A DNA stretch of 48,492 nt. It comes from Verrucomicrobiaceae bacterium. GTDB lineage: Bacteria > Verrucomicrobiota > Verrucomicrobiia > Verrucomicrobiales > Verrucomicrobiaceae. Within the stretch, counting starts at the first letter, position 1, and every line of letters starts with the position of its first letter. The translations under genes and the position numbers were made by a program. The stretch is taken from contig JAIYDW010000066.1 in assembly GCA_027487315.1 (NCBI GenBank), positions 1 to 48,492 of the forward strand, read 5' to 3'. The notes beneath the pieces are model-generated. The model was given only the letters and a program-made list of their open reading frames with translations, did no database searches and was not told where the DNA came from. This document shows positions 33,275-42,700 of this stretch, in pieces.

Positions 33275-34222
33275 CTATTTTTCGGCGATGAAGACATCGA
33301 CTTGCTGGCCGACGTAGAGGGGGGTGTCTTTGGGTTTGGGGAGGCGGTAGATGACCTGGAGGACGCGGGTGTCGACGCGTTCGGTGCTGGCGCCGGTAAG
33401 GGAGGCTTTGGGGACGACGAAGGGTTCGATGCGCTCGAACTCGAGCGGGTAGGGGGTGGCGGAGTCGCCCTTGAGGAAGGCGGTGGCAGCCTGGCCGGTG
33501 CGGATGCGCATGGCGTTTTGTTCGTCGACATCGACACGGACTTGGAGGGTATCGACATCGCCGAGGATGAGGGGGGCGGCTTTGTTTTGGCTGGAGGCGT
33601 ATTCGCCGGCGCGGATGTTGACCTGGAGGACAGTGGCGTCTTTAGGGGAGCGGACGGTGAGGCGCTCGATGAGGAGTTGGGTTTGCTCGACATCGGCTTT
33701 GGCGGCTTCGAGTTGAGCGCGGGCGGCGAGGACTTCGGCTTCGGAGATGGCGAGGTCGTTGGTGCGGTTGGTGACGTCGTCCTGGCTGATGGCACGCTGA
33801 TCGGTGACGGATTTGAGGCGATCGAGGGTGGCGCGGGCTTTGTTGAGCTGGGCGAGGGAGACGTCGAGATTGGCCTGGCTGACGGCGATGGCGGCGTTTT
33901 GTTTGCCGAGGGCAGCGCGGAGTTCGCGGTCGTCGATAACGAGGAGGACATCGTCTTTTTTGACTTTGTCCCAGACGCGGACTTTGACTTCGCTGATGAT
34001 GCCGGGAGCGGGGACGCCGATGGCGACGTTTTCACTGAGCGCTTCGATGATGCCGGTGGCGGCGACGCCTCCTGAGTAGGGTTTGACGGGAGGGGTGACG
34101 GGGGGAGGCGGGATGGTGGCGTTGTCCTGGCCATGGATGGTCTGCATGACGGAGGTCATGACGATGACACCTGCGATGGCGAGGATGAAGGTGGCGTAGC
34201 GTACGAGGAGGGCGAGTTTCAT
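33275..34222 (-). CDS. HlyD-family membrane fusion protein (MacA-like)
   Basis: 315 residues from ATG 34222; the frame is open further upstream only as a shadow of the ATPase gene. It has an N-terminal anchor (LALLVRYATFILAIAGVIVM), a lipoyl-like half (ENVAIGVPAPGIISEVKV, WDKVKKDDVLLVIDDRELRA), a coiled coil (about 100-185), the second half LTVRSPKDATVLQVNIRAGE and a beta-barrel (LQVRVDVDEQNAMRIRTGQA). It overlaps the ATPase stop by 4 bases, so permease, ATPase and adaptor form one exporter of the DevBCA/MacAB kind. No TolC partner lies beside it. Confidence 0.87.
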   Translation of the reverse strand: MKLALLVRYATFILAIAGVIVMTSVMQTIHGQDNATIPPPPVTPPVKPYSGGVAATGIIEALSENVAIGVPAPGIISEVKVRVWDKVKKDDVLLVIDDRELRAALGKQNAAIAVSQANLDVSLAQLNKARATLDRLKSVTDQRAISQDDVTNRTNDLAISEAEVLAARAQLEAAKADVEQTQLLIERLTVRSPKDATVLQVNIRAGEYASSQNKAAPLILGDVDTLQVRVDVDEQNAMRIRTGQAATAFLKGDSATPYPLEFERIEPFVVPKASLTGASTERVDTRVLQVIYRLPKPKDTPLYVGQQVDVFIAEK

Positions 34223-34980
34223 CCGTGGGCGAGGTTTGCGATGTGGTCTGGGAGAGGGGAGGAGCCGTCGGCGTCGTGGACGTCGGTGACTTTGCCGTCG
34301 TCGAGGGAGGCGATGCGATTGGCGTGAGAGAAGATGCGGTTGTCGTGGGTGACGATGAGGACGGCGCGTTCGGGGCTGCGGGCGACCTGCTCGAAGATTT
34401 CCATGACAAGGAGGCCGTTTTTGGCATCGAGAGCGGCGGTGGGTTCGTCGCAGATGATGAGGCGGGGGTCGTGGACGAGGGCGCGAGCGATGGCGACGCG
34501 TTGCTGCTGGCCGCCGGAGAGTTGGGAGGGGCGTTTTTTGGCGTGTTCGCCGAGGCCGACCTGTTCGAGGAGGGCGCGGGCTTTTTTTTCGGCGAGGCGC
34601 GTGGAGCAGCCCTGGATCAGGAGGGGGACGGAGGCGTTTTCGATGCAGTTGAGGGTGGGGATGAGATTGAACTGCTGGAAGATGAAGCCGATGGTGTGGG
34701 CGCGAAAGCGGGTGATGGCGGCCTTGGACATTTTGCGGAGGTCGTTGCCGAAGACTTCGAGTTGTCCATCGTCGGCGGCGAGGGTGCCGGCGATGATGCT
34801 GATGAGGGTGGTTTTGCCGCAACCGGAGGGACCGACGAGCATGGTGATATCGCCACAGCGGACGTCGAGGTCGACGCCTTTGAGGACGAGGAGCTTGGTG
34901 CCGCCGTCGCCAAAGCTGCGGGTGACGCCGCGGATGCAGGCGGCGAGAGGTTTTTGAGGTGGTGAGACGGGGTCTGACAC
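34219..34980 (-). CDS. ABC transporter ATP-binding protein (LolD/MacB/DevA type)
   Basis: 253 residues from GTG 34980. Walker A GPSGCGKTT, Q-loop FIFQQFNLIPTLNCIENASV, signature LSGGQQQRVAIARAL, Walker B RLIICDEPTAALD and the switch histidine in IVTHDNRIFSHANRIA are all intact, so it should hydrolyse ATP. It pairs with the FtsX-type permease 13 bp upstream and the fusion protein that it overlaps. Confidence 0.93.
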   Translation of the reverse strand: MSDPVSPPQKPLAACIRGVTRSFGDGGTKLLVLKGVDLDVRCGDITMLVGPSGCGKTTLISIIAGTLAADDGQLEVFGNDLRKMSKAAITRFRAHTIGFIFQQFNLIPTLNCIENASVPLLIQGCSTRLAEKKARALLEQVGLGEHAKKRPSQLSGGQQQRVAIARALVHDPRLIICDEPTAALDAKNGLLVMEIFEQVARSPERAVLIVTHDNRIFSHANRIASLDDGKVTDVHDADGSSPLPDHIANLAHG

Positions 34981-34993
34981 AGAGGGAAGGATT

Positions 34994-36160
34994 TTAGCCG
35001 CGGAAGACCATGGCGGGTTCGAGGCGTGAGACGCGCCAGATGCCGATGAGGGCTGAGAGGCTGCAGATGAAGAGGATGACGCCGAGGACGGCGAAGGGGA
35101 CGGACATGGGCATGTAGAAGGGGGGTTGTTTGTTTTCGAGGGCAGCGCGGGCGAAGAGGCCGGTGAGGAGCATGCCGATGCCGTAGCCGACGAAGCCGAC
35201 GGTGAAGGCCTGGGTGGTGAGCATGGTGCAGAGGGTCCAGTTGGAGGTGCCCATGGCTTTGAGGGCGCCGAGGTGTTTCATGTTTTCCATGACAAAGCTG
35301 TAGAAGGTCTGGCAGGAGATGGCCATGCCGACGATGAAACCGACGACGACGGTGATGCCGAAGGAGATGGGGATGCCGGTGTTGCGAATGTACCACCAGA
35401 CGGTGGTGGTGTTGAAGTCTTTGTCGGAAGAGCCGAAGCCCTGGTTGGTGAAGGCGCGGAGGCCGGTCTGGCGTTCGATGTCGGCGACGGCTTGTTCGAC
35501 GCTGACGCCGGGACGTGGAGCGGCGATGACGGCGGAGAGCATTTTGCGCTGAGGTGGGGTGTATTGGAGGGCGCGCTCGTAGGTGGTCCAGACGTAGGGG
35601 CCGCCGGTGAAGGACATCATGGCGTCGGCGATGCCGACGACGCGGGCTTCCTGGTCGTTGAGTTCGAAGACATCGCCGAGTTCGACGGGGCGGCCTTTGT
35701 CGGAGGCGAGGCGTTTGCGGCCGAGGTCGTCGATGATGACGGCGTGGGGGAGGCGGAGGTCTTCGAGGCGGCCCTGGCCGGGTTGGAGTTTGGGCGGGGC
35801 GCCGGCGAGGGTGGTGGCGTCGATGCCGATGAGTTGGATGATTTTGAAGTTGCCGTTGGCGAGGCGGACGCGCTGGATGCCGGAGTAGATGGGGGAGGCC
35901 CAGGCGATGCTGTCGACGGAGCGGACGCGGGCGACGTCGGTGTCGAGGAGGGGATTGGTTTCGTTGACCTGCTCGACTTGTTTTTCGACGACCCAGATGG
36001 GGGCGGGGACGTTTTTGAGGGTGGCGGTGGTCCAGCTCATGAGGCCGCAGAAGACGGCGGCTTGTTGGGCCATGAGGAAGGTAGCGAAGACGAGACCAGC
36101 GATGAGCATGAGATACTTGCCGGTATCTCCGAAGAGCATTTTGAGAGCGAGGCGGAGCAT
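34994..36160 (-). CDS. ABC transporter permease, FtsX/MacB-like (DevC type)
   Basis: 388 residues. One N-terminal helix (LMLIAGLVFATFLMAQQAAV), a periplasmic domain of about 220 residues (PIWVVEKQVEQVNETNPLLD through the GIADAMMSFTGGPYVWTTYE region), then three C-terminal helices (FGITVVVGFIVGMAISCQTF; FTVGFVGYGIGMLLTGLFAR; PFAVLGVILFICSLSALIGI). ENMKHLGALKAMGTSNW is the FtsX coupling helix. First gene of the three-gene exporter operon. Mechanotransmission type: substrates are probably taken from the periplasm or membrane. Confidence 0.88.
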   Translation of the reverse strand: MLRLALKMLFGDTGKYLMLIAGLVFATFLMAQQAAVFCGLMSWTTATLKNVPAPIWVVEKQVEQVNETNPLLDTDVARVRSVDSIAWASPIYSGIQRVRLANGNFKIIQLIGIDATTLAGAPPKLQPGQGRLEDLRLPHAVIIDDLGRKRLASDKGRPVELGDVFELNDQEARVVGIADAMMSFTGGPYVWTTYERALQYTPPQRKMLSAVIAAPRPGVSVEQAVADIERQTGLRAFTNQGFGSSDKDFNTTTVWWYIRNTGIPISFGITVVVGFIVGMAISCQTFYSFVMENMKHLGALKAMGTSNWTLCTMLTTQAFTVGFVGYGIGMLLTGLFARAALENKQPPFYMPMSVPFAVLGVILFICSLSALIGIWRVSRLEPAMVFRG

Positions 36161-36279
36161 CTTAGGAAAGGGACGAAGCTCGGAAATCAGTGACCGAGCA
36201 ACGAGACACCCATACTACGCCGAGGGATAGGGCGTGGGTAGCGGGAATTTGGGACGCCGGGGGTGGTGGCGACTTTTGG

Positions 36280-37530
36280 CTAAGCAGCGAGAAGTGGGGT
36301 GCCGTAGGGGAGGTCGTCGGGGAGGGGGACGAATTCGCTGATGCGGGCCCAGAGGTTGGAGAAGTCTTTGTTGACGTCGCCGGAGAGGCAGTCGGTGATT
36401 TCGCCGCCGCATTCGGGGTATTTCATGACGACGTCTTTGAACGAGAAATCGGGATGGTAGAAGGCGTAAACGAGTTTGCGCATGTTTTCGATGCTGAGGC
36501 GGATGGTGGCGCCGTAGTCGGTGAATCGCTCTGGGGAGAGGTCGCCTGCGAGGAGGCCTTTGTGGACTTCTTCACCGGCCATGACGCCGGTTTTCAGGGC
36601 GAGGAGGACGCCGCTGCTGAAGACGGGGTCGAGGAAGCAGAGAGCGTCGCCGACGAGGAGAAGTCCGGGGGAGGCGCAATGGCGGGAGTGGCGGGAGTAT
36701 TCGCTGGTGACGTGGTAGCCGCCGGTGGCGGTGCCAGCGCTGAGGTGGTCTTTGATCCATTCGTTTTCCTGGATCTCGCGATTGAAGATGGCTTCGGGGT
36801 CCTTGACGCCGTCGCGGGTGAGGTATTTGCCTTCGGCGACGACACCGACGCTGACCATGTCGTCGTGCTGGGGGATGTGCCAGAACCAGCCTTTGTTGGG
36901 AACGAAGGCGACGGTGGTGGCGCCCTCGTCCATGCCGGGTTCGCGTTTGGAGCCTTTGTAGTAGGTCCAGACGGCGATTTTGTTGAGGTAAGGGTCCTTC
37001 ATGCGCCAGCCGTTGAGGTTGGAGGTGAGGGCCTCTTTGCCGGTGCAGTCGAGAGTGATGGGGGCGCGGTATTCGGAGGCGACGCCGTTGGCGTCTTTGA
37101 CTCGGACGCCGGCGACGCGGCCGTTTTCGTGGATGAGGCCGGTGACGGTGGTTTCCTCGATGATTTGGGCGCCTTTTTCACGGGCGTTGTCGAGCATCAT
37201 GAGGTCGAACTCGGAGCGGACGACCTGCCAGGTTTGGGCGATGGTGTCTTTGTCGTAGCGGGTGTGGAAATAGAAGGGCTGGGAGCGGCGGCCGTCGTTT
37301 TGGACGAAAGTGACGCTGTATTTTTTGACGAAGTTGGAGGTGCGCATTTTGGGCAGCATGCCGAGGCGCTCGAGGGCGTGGAAGGTGAAGGGGATGAGGG
37401 ATTCGCCGATGTGGTAGCGGGGGAATTTTTCGCGTTCGATGATGAGGACGCGGTGGCCGTATTCGGCGAGGATGGTGGCGGCGCTGGTTCCGGCGGGACC
37501 GGCACCGATGATGAGGGCGTCGTAGTTCAT
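36280..37530 (-). CDS. FAD-dependent oxidoreductase, halogenase/geranylgeranyl-reductase-like
   Basis: 416 residues from ATG 37530. Starts with the dinucleotide fold NYDALIIGAGPAGTSAATIL, then the FAD ribose-binding region LIIEREKFPRYHIGESLIPF and the FAD motif GLLLVGDALCFLDPVFSSGV. The motif GWFWHIP corresponds to the WxWxIP signature of flavin-dependent halogenases and the related hydroxylases. Substrate unknown. A lone gene, divergent from the MsbA-like exporter. Alternatives are a polyprenyl reductase or a halogenase without natural-product genes nearby, so a lipid or quinone substrate is at least as likely. Confidence 0.75.
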   Translation of the reverse strand: MNYDALIIGAGPAGTSAATILAEYGHRVLIIEREKFPRYHIGESLIPFTFHALERLGMLPKMRTSNFVKKYSVTFVQNDGRRSQPFYFHTRYDKDTIAQTWQVVRSEFDLMMLDNAREKGAQIIEETTVTGLIHENGRVAGVRVKDANGVASEYRAPITLDCTGKEALTSNLNGWRMKDPYLNKIAVWTYYKGSKREPGMDEGATTVAFVPNKGWFWHIPQHDDMVSVGVVAEGKYLTRDGVKDPEAIFNREIQENEWIKDHLSAGTATGGYHVTSEYSRHSRHCASPGLLLVGDALCFLDPVFSSGVLLALKTGVMAGEEVHKGLLAGDLSPERFTDYGATIRLSIENMRKLVYAFYHPDFSFKDVVMKYPECGGEITDCLSGDVNKDFSNLWARISEFVPLPDDLPYGTPLLAA

Positions 37531-37586
37531 GGGATCAAAAAGAGGGTTCTGCAAAAGGAATAACGTCTGTGGATGTGATGCTTGAA

Positions 37587-37616
37587 ATCATAATTGAGTA
37601 TATGAATGATGCTCAA
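37587..37616 (-). promoter_or_regulatory. Possible promoter of the flavoprotein gene
   Basis: On the minus strand: TTGAGC (37616-37611), 18 bp, TATGAT (37592-37587), followed by the ATG 57 bp on, in an AT-rich island. The same island contains the inverted pair ATTGAG (37593-37598) and CTCAAT (37612-37617), a possible operator, since the gap also serves the divergent exporter gene. Confidence 0.35.
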
Positions 37617-37744
37617 TGGGTATAAGTGAGGCCAGGGTCGAAGCGGGGTGGGTGGGGAAAGGCGGCTCGACAAAAGGTGGGAGAGGTGGTAGTGGGTTGG
37701 GTTCCGCTGGGGGCTAGCAGTCTTGGCGGAGAGTGCACACGAGA

Positions 37745-39676
37745 ATGTCCCAACCTACCAAGAAGAAAAAGGTCAGCCGCAAGGAGATCATCCATCTGAG
37801 TTCTGCGGAACAGTGGCAATTGACGAAGGAGACGGTGGTCAAGCTGGGCCGCTACATGAAGCCGTTCAAGTGGCGGTTTGCGCTGGGGGTGGTGCTGGGG
37901 ATTTTCAGCGGGCTGTTCAATGCGGTGATGCTGCTGGCGTTCAACCTGATTTTTTCGATCGTGCTGAAGGGGGAGACGAAGATTTTTGGGCAGGGATTTG
38001 ATGTGCCGCTTTTGGGCAGGGTGAGTTTGGCGCAGTGGTTTCCGCTGAAGGATGACGGGGAGTTGGGTATGGGGGGGCTGATTCTGGCGTGTTCATTGAT
38101 CCCGCTGCTGATCTTTTGCCGGGGGATGTTCACGTATTTTGGGAACTACTGCATGCTGTGGGTGGGGAATAAGGTGTTGTACAAGCTGCGGAGTGATGTG
38201 TTCACGAGTTTGCTGAAGCAGTCGTTGGGCTTTTTCAATCAGTCGAAGACCGGGGATCTGATTCAGACGGTGTTTAACCAGTCGCGGGTGGCGCAGACGA
38301 ATGCGGTGAGTTTGGCGCAGATCATTGTGCAGAGGCCGGTGGCGATCCTGGCGATTTTGGCGGTGCTGCTCATGAAGGATTGGTTCTTCACGTTGATGAG
38401 TTTGGTGGTGTTTCCGCTGTGCATTTTTCCGGTGATCGCGATTGGCAAGCGGGTGCGGAAGGCGGGGGCGAACGAGGAGCATGAGGCGGGAGCGCTGATG
38501 TCGGTGATGCACGAAAGTTTTGTGGGCATCCGGGTGGTGAAGAGTCATGCGCGGGAGGCGTATGAGGTGAAGCGGTTCAATCGGGCGAACAAGTCGATGC
38601 TGGACAATGTGATGCGGTGGAGCAAGGCGTCTGAGGTGGTGGGGCCGATTGTGGAGACGGTGGCGTCTTTGGGGATCGCTGCGGGGTTGGTTTATGCGGC
38701 GAAGACGGGCACGATGGGGGCGGAGGATTTCTTTTTGATTGTGATCGCGCTGACGCAGATTTATCCGCCGGCGAAGGACTTGAGTAAGATTCAGATATTG
38801 CTGCAGAAGGCGATTGTGGCGACGAGCACGGTGTTCGATGTGCTGGAGCGTGAGCCTGATGTGAAGGATGCGCCGGATGCGGTGGTGTTGAAGGATGCGA
38901 AGGGGGCGGTGACGTTTAAGGACGTGACGTTCCACTACAGTGATCCGAAGGGGAACCGGTTGGATCGGGCGGCGGTGACAGGGGTGAATTTGGATTTGGA
39001 GCCGGGTAAGTTTTACGCGCTGGTGGGGCCGAGTGGGGCGGGGAAGAGCACGTTGTTTTCTTTGCTGCTGCGGTTTTACGATCCTGATAGCGGGTCGATT
39101 TCGGTGGATGGGGTGGACATCAAGCAGATCACGCAGGGGTCATTGAGGGATCATATTGGCGTGGTGAGTCAGGACACGTTTTTGTTTCATGACACGATTT
39201 TGGAGAACATTCGTTATGGGCGGCTGGATGCGACGGATGATGAGGTGATGGAAGCGGCGAAGAAGGCGCATGTGCATGACTTTGTGATGGGGATCAAAGG
39301 TCAGTATGGAGCGGTGGTGGGTGACAGCGGGTGCAACCTGTCAGGCGGGCAGAAGCAGCGGGTTTCGATTGCGCGAGCGATTTTGCGGAACGCGCCGATT
39401 TTGCTGCTGGATGAAGCGACGTCCGCGCTGGATACGGAGTCGGAGAAGATCATTCAGGAGGCGATTGAGCTTTTGTCAGAGGGTAAGACGGTGATCGCGA
39501 TTGCGCATCGGTTGTCGACGATTTTGGAGGCGGATCAGATTGTGGTGATGCAGCATGGGAAGGTGGAGGGGATTGGTCCTCACCATGAGTTGTTGCGTGC
39601 GAGCGAGCTTTATCAGCGGCTGTATCATTTGCAGTACAAGGAGACGGCGGAGCGGATGGCGGCGATGGCGGTTTGA
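37745..39676 (+). CDS. MsbA-like ABC exporter, fused permease and ATPase
   Basis: 643 residues from ATG 37745 (a GTG at 37733 is possible). Six transmembrane helices in the first 340 residues, for example FALGVVLGIFSGLFNAVMLL and AILAILAVLLMKDWFFTLMS, with the coupling region ANEEHEAGALMSVMHESFVG. The ATPase has Walker A GPSGAGKSTLFSLLLRF, Q-loop VVSQDTFLFHDTILENIRYG, signature LSGGQKQRVSIARAIL, Walker B ILLLDEATSALD and the switch AHRLSTI. Such half-transporters dimerise; MsbA flips lipid A, and relatives export lipids or drugs. The envelope-rich setting favours a lipid. An insert of about 40 residues between the first two helices is somewhat long. Confidence 0.88.
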   Translation: MSQPTKKKKVSRKEIIHLSSAEQWQLTKETVVKLGRYMKPFKWRFALGVVLGIFSGLFNAVMLLAFNLIFSIVLKGETKIFGQGFDVPLLGRVSLAQWFPLKDDGELGMGGLILACSLIPLLIFCRGMFTYFGNYCMLWVGNKVLYKLRSDVFTSLLKQSLGFFNQSKTGDLIQTVFNQSRVAQTNAVSLAQIIVQRPVAILAILAVLLMKDWFFTLMSLVVFPLCIFPVIAIGKRVRKAGANEEHEAGALMSVMHESFVGIRVVKSHAREAYEVKRFNRANKSMLDNVMRWSKASEVVGPIVETVASLGIAAGLVYAAKTGTMGAEDFFLIVIALTQIYPPAKDLSKIQILLQKAIVATSTVFDVLEREPDVKDAPDAVVLKDAKGAVTFKDVTFHYSDPKGNRLDRAAVTGVNLDLEPGKFYALVGPSGAGKSTLFSLLLRFYDPDSGSISVDGVDIKQITQGSLRDHIGVVSQDTFLFHDTILENIRYGRLDATDDEVMEAAKKAHVHDFVMGIKGQYGAVVGDSGCNLSGGQKQRVSIARAILRNAPILLLDEATSALDTESEKIIQEAIELLSEGKTVIAIAHRLSTILEADQIVVMQHGKVEGIGPHHELLRASELYQRLYHLQYKETAERMAAMAV

Positions 39677-39715
39677 GGGTGATAACGAAGTTGTTTTGAC
39701 AGCGAAAGGACGAGT

Positions 39716-42700
39716 ATGAGCATGCGACACTGGATGGGATTGATTTGGATCTTGGCGATGGGTGAGGCGGGATTGCAGGGGCAGTATGCGGTGACGCTGG
39801 CGGCGGGTCGGCCGGGGGTGAGCGGGAGTGTGGATGGGGATTTGGCGGTAGCGCGATTCAATCAGCCGCGAGGTGTGGCGGTGCATTCGGCATCGGGGCA
39901 GGTTTATGTGGTGGACGGGTCGAACGCGGTGAGGCGATACACGCCGCTGGTGGGGGTGGCGACGTTTGCGGGGAGTTTGACGACGGCGGGGGCGGTGGAT
40001 GAGACGGGAGTGTTGGCGAGGTTCAACAAGCCGGAGGGGATTGCAGTGGATGACGGGGGGACGGTGTATGTGGCGGACACTCAGAATCACACGATCCGGC
40101 GGATCACATCGGCGGGGGTAGTGACGACGATTGCGGGGACGGCGGGTGTGGCGGGGTCGTTTGATGGGATCGGGGTGAGTGCGGAATTCAATTTGCCGAG
40201 GGCGATTGCGATCGGGCCTGGAGGGGTGCTTTATGTGGCTGATAGTGGGAATCACACGATCCGGAAGATCACGTTTTCGGGAGTGGTGGCGACGGTGACG
40301 ACGCTGGCGGGACAGCCGGGGTTGCCTGGGAACAAGAACGGGACGGGAGTGGGGACGGCGAGCGCACCGCAGTTTCGGAATCCGCAGGGATTGGCAGTGG
40401 ATGCGACGGGGAATGTGTTTGTGGCTGACACGGGCAATCATGCGATTCGGCGGGTGACGCCTTCGGGTGTGACGACGGTGTTTGCGGGGTCGGTGACGAC
40501 ATCGGGATCGGTGGATGGGACAGGGGCGACGGCGCGTTTTTCACAACCGGTGGGGATTGCGATTGATGATGAGGGGGTGCTGCATGTGGGGGACACGGGG
40601 AGTTCGGCTTTGAGGCGAATCACGACAGCGGCGAAGGTGACGACGCCGGCGGGACTGCTGGGTTCGGCGGGGGCGGCGAATGGGGTGGGGACGGCAGCGC
40701 GATTTAGCAGTCCGCGTGGGGTGACGGTGGATGCGGCGGGGAGCATCTTTATTGCTGACAGTGGCAATCAGACGCTGCGGAGGGCGTATGTGCCGGGGCG
40801 GTTGCCGACGATCACGGCGCAGCCGGTTGGGGTGACGGTCGCGGCGGGGCAGAAGGTGGTATTTCAAGTGAAGGCGACAGGGCCGGCGCCGATCATTTAT
40901 CGATGGCAGCGGAACGGGGTGGATTTGGAAGATGAAGTGGGAAGTCGTTTGACGCTGGATGCGGTGACGGAAGCGGATCAGGGGTCTTATCAGGTGATCG
41001 TGGAAAATCCGTGGGGGCTGGTGGCGAGTCAGGCAGTGCCGTTGGTGGTGACGGGGCAGGCGAGTTGGCTTTGGGCGGTGCGGATGGGTGGGGCGGACGA
41101 GGATGCGGCGCTGGATTTGGTGGTGCAGCCGGCGGTGGGGACGAGTGCGGAGAGTTTGTTGGTGGGTGGGCGGAACAAGGGGCATGTGTTGCAGCGGCAT
41201 GCCGTGGCAAGGGGCGCTTTGCTTTCGAGTGCAGTGCTTGATAGGAAAGGGGATGGGGTGAATGCGGTGGCGAGGGATGCGAGCGGGAATGTGTATGCGG
41301 GCGGGGATTCGGTGCTGGTGAACAATGGGAAGCCGGGGCTGTTGGTGAAGCGGTCGGCGATTGGGGCGACATTGTGGAGTCGACTGCTGGCGACGGAGCG
41401 AGGGGGGAACTTTTCACCGGCGAGCAATGCGGATGTGCAGGGGGTGGCGGTGGATAGTCAGGGGGCGGCGGTGGTGACCGGATTTTTTCAGGGGTCGGGG
41501 AAGTTTGGGAATGCGGTGCTGGGGCGTGCGGCATCGACGGTGAATCATGCGTTTGTGGCGAAGTATGCGGCGAATGGGGATGTGGTGTGGGCGCGGGATT
41601 TGTTCAGTCTGCACGATCCTGCGAACAATCTATTTGAGGGCGAGAGTGTGGGCTGGGGGGTGATGACGGATGCGGCGGATGCGGTTTATGTGGTGGGGAT
41701 GATGGGGCCGAACGCGCGGTTTCAAAAAGGGGTGGATGCCACGGAGGCGGAGGACTTTGAGGCGTTTGCGAATGTGAGATCGACGACGCCGTTTGTGGCG
41801 AAGTATGCGGAAGACGGGACGTTGGTGTGGGTTCGGATGGCGCCGTATTCGGGGCATTTTTTCGGGTTGAGGCAGGGGTTGGACGGGCATGTGTGGGTGA
41901 CAGGATTTGATGGGGATCGGGTGGATGCGTCCCAGCAGACGGCGGTGCTGGAGAAGGTGTCGATGGCGGATGGGAGTCTGGCGCAGGCGTTGCGGGTGCC
42001 GGGTGGCAAGGGGGCGTCGGTGGACATCAGTGCGACGCAGGGGATTGCATGGCTGGTGCTGGATCCGGCGGGGAAGCTGGACTATGGAGGGAGGCAATTT
42101 GGGGTGCCGGGGTATCGTTGTTTGAGTGTGGATGCGGTGACGTTAGGGGCGCGCTGGGATTTACCGGTGCTGGGGGCGTTGAGTTTGGCGCCGTTGGCAC
42201 TGAGTGAACAGGCGGACATTCGATTTGGAGCCGGGGGGCTGTTGTATGCGGCGCTCACGTTTGAGACGCCGAGCGATCCGAAGGCGCAGGTGGAGTTTCC
42301 CGGGCGGGTGAAGTTTGGATTGAGCAACCGGAGGACGGATGGGTTCATTGCGGCGATTGGTGAGTTGCCGCGGATTGCGACGGCTCCGGCGAACCGGATG
42401 GCGGTGTTGAATGCGGCGACGAGTTTGACGGTGGTGCCTGGGGGCTTTTTGACGCCGAGAATTCAGTGGCTGCGCAATGGGGCGGTGATGGCTGGACAGA
42501 CGGGGACGACTTTGAGTTTTGCGAATGCGCAATTGGCGAATGCGGGGGCGTATTCGGTGCGGTTGAGCAACGGGATCGATACGGTGACGAGCCCGGTGGC
42601 GCAGTTGGGGGTGGTGGATGTGGCGGGTCCGGGCGTGGTGCCGGGGCCGATCAATGGGCAGGTGAGTTTGAGTGTGGCGACGGCGGGGAATGGGTTGACG

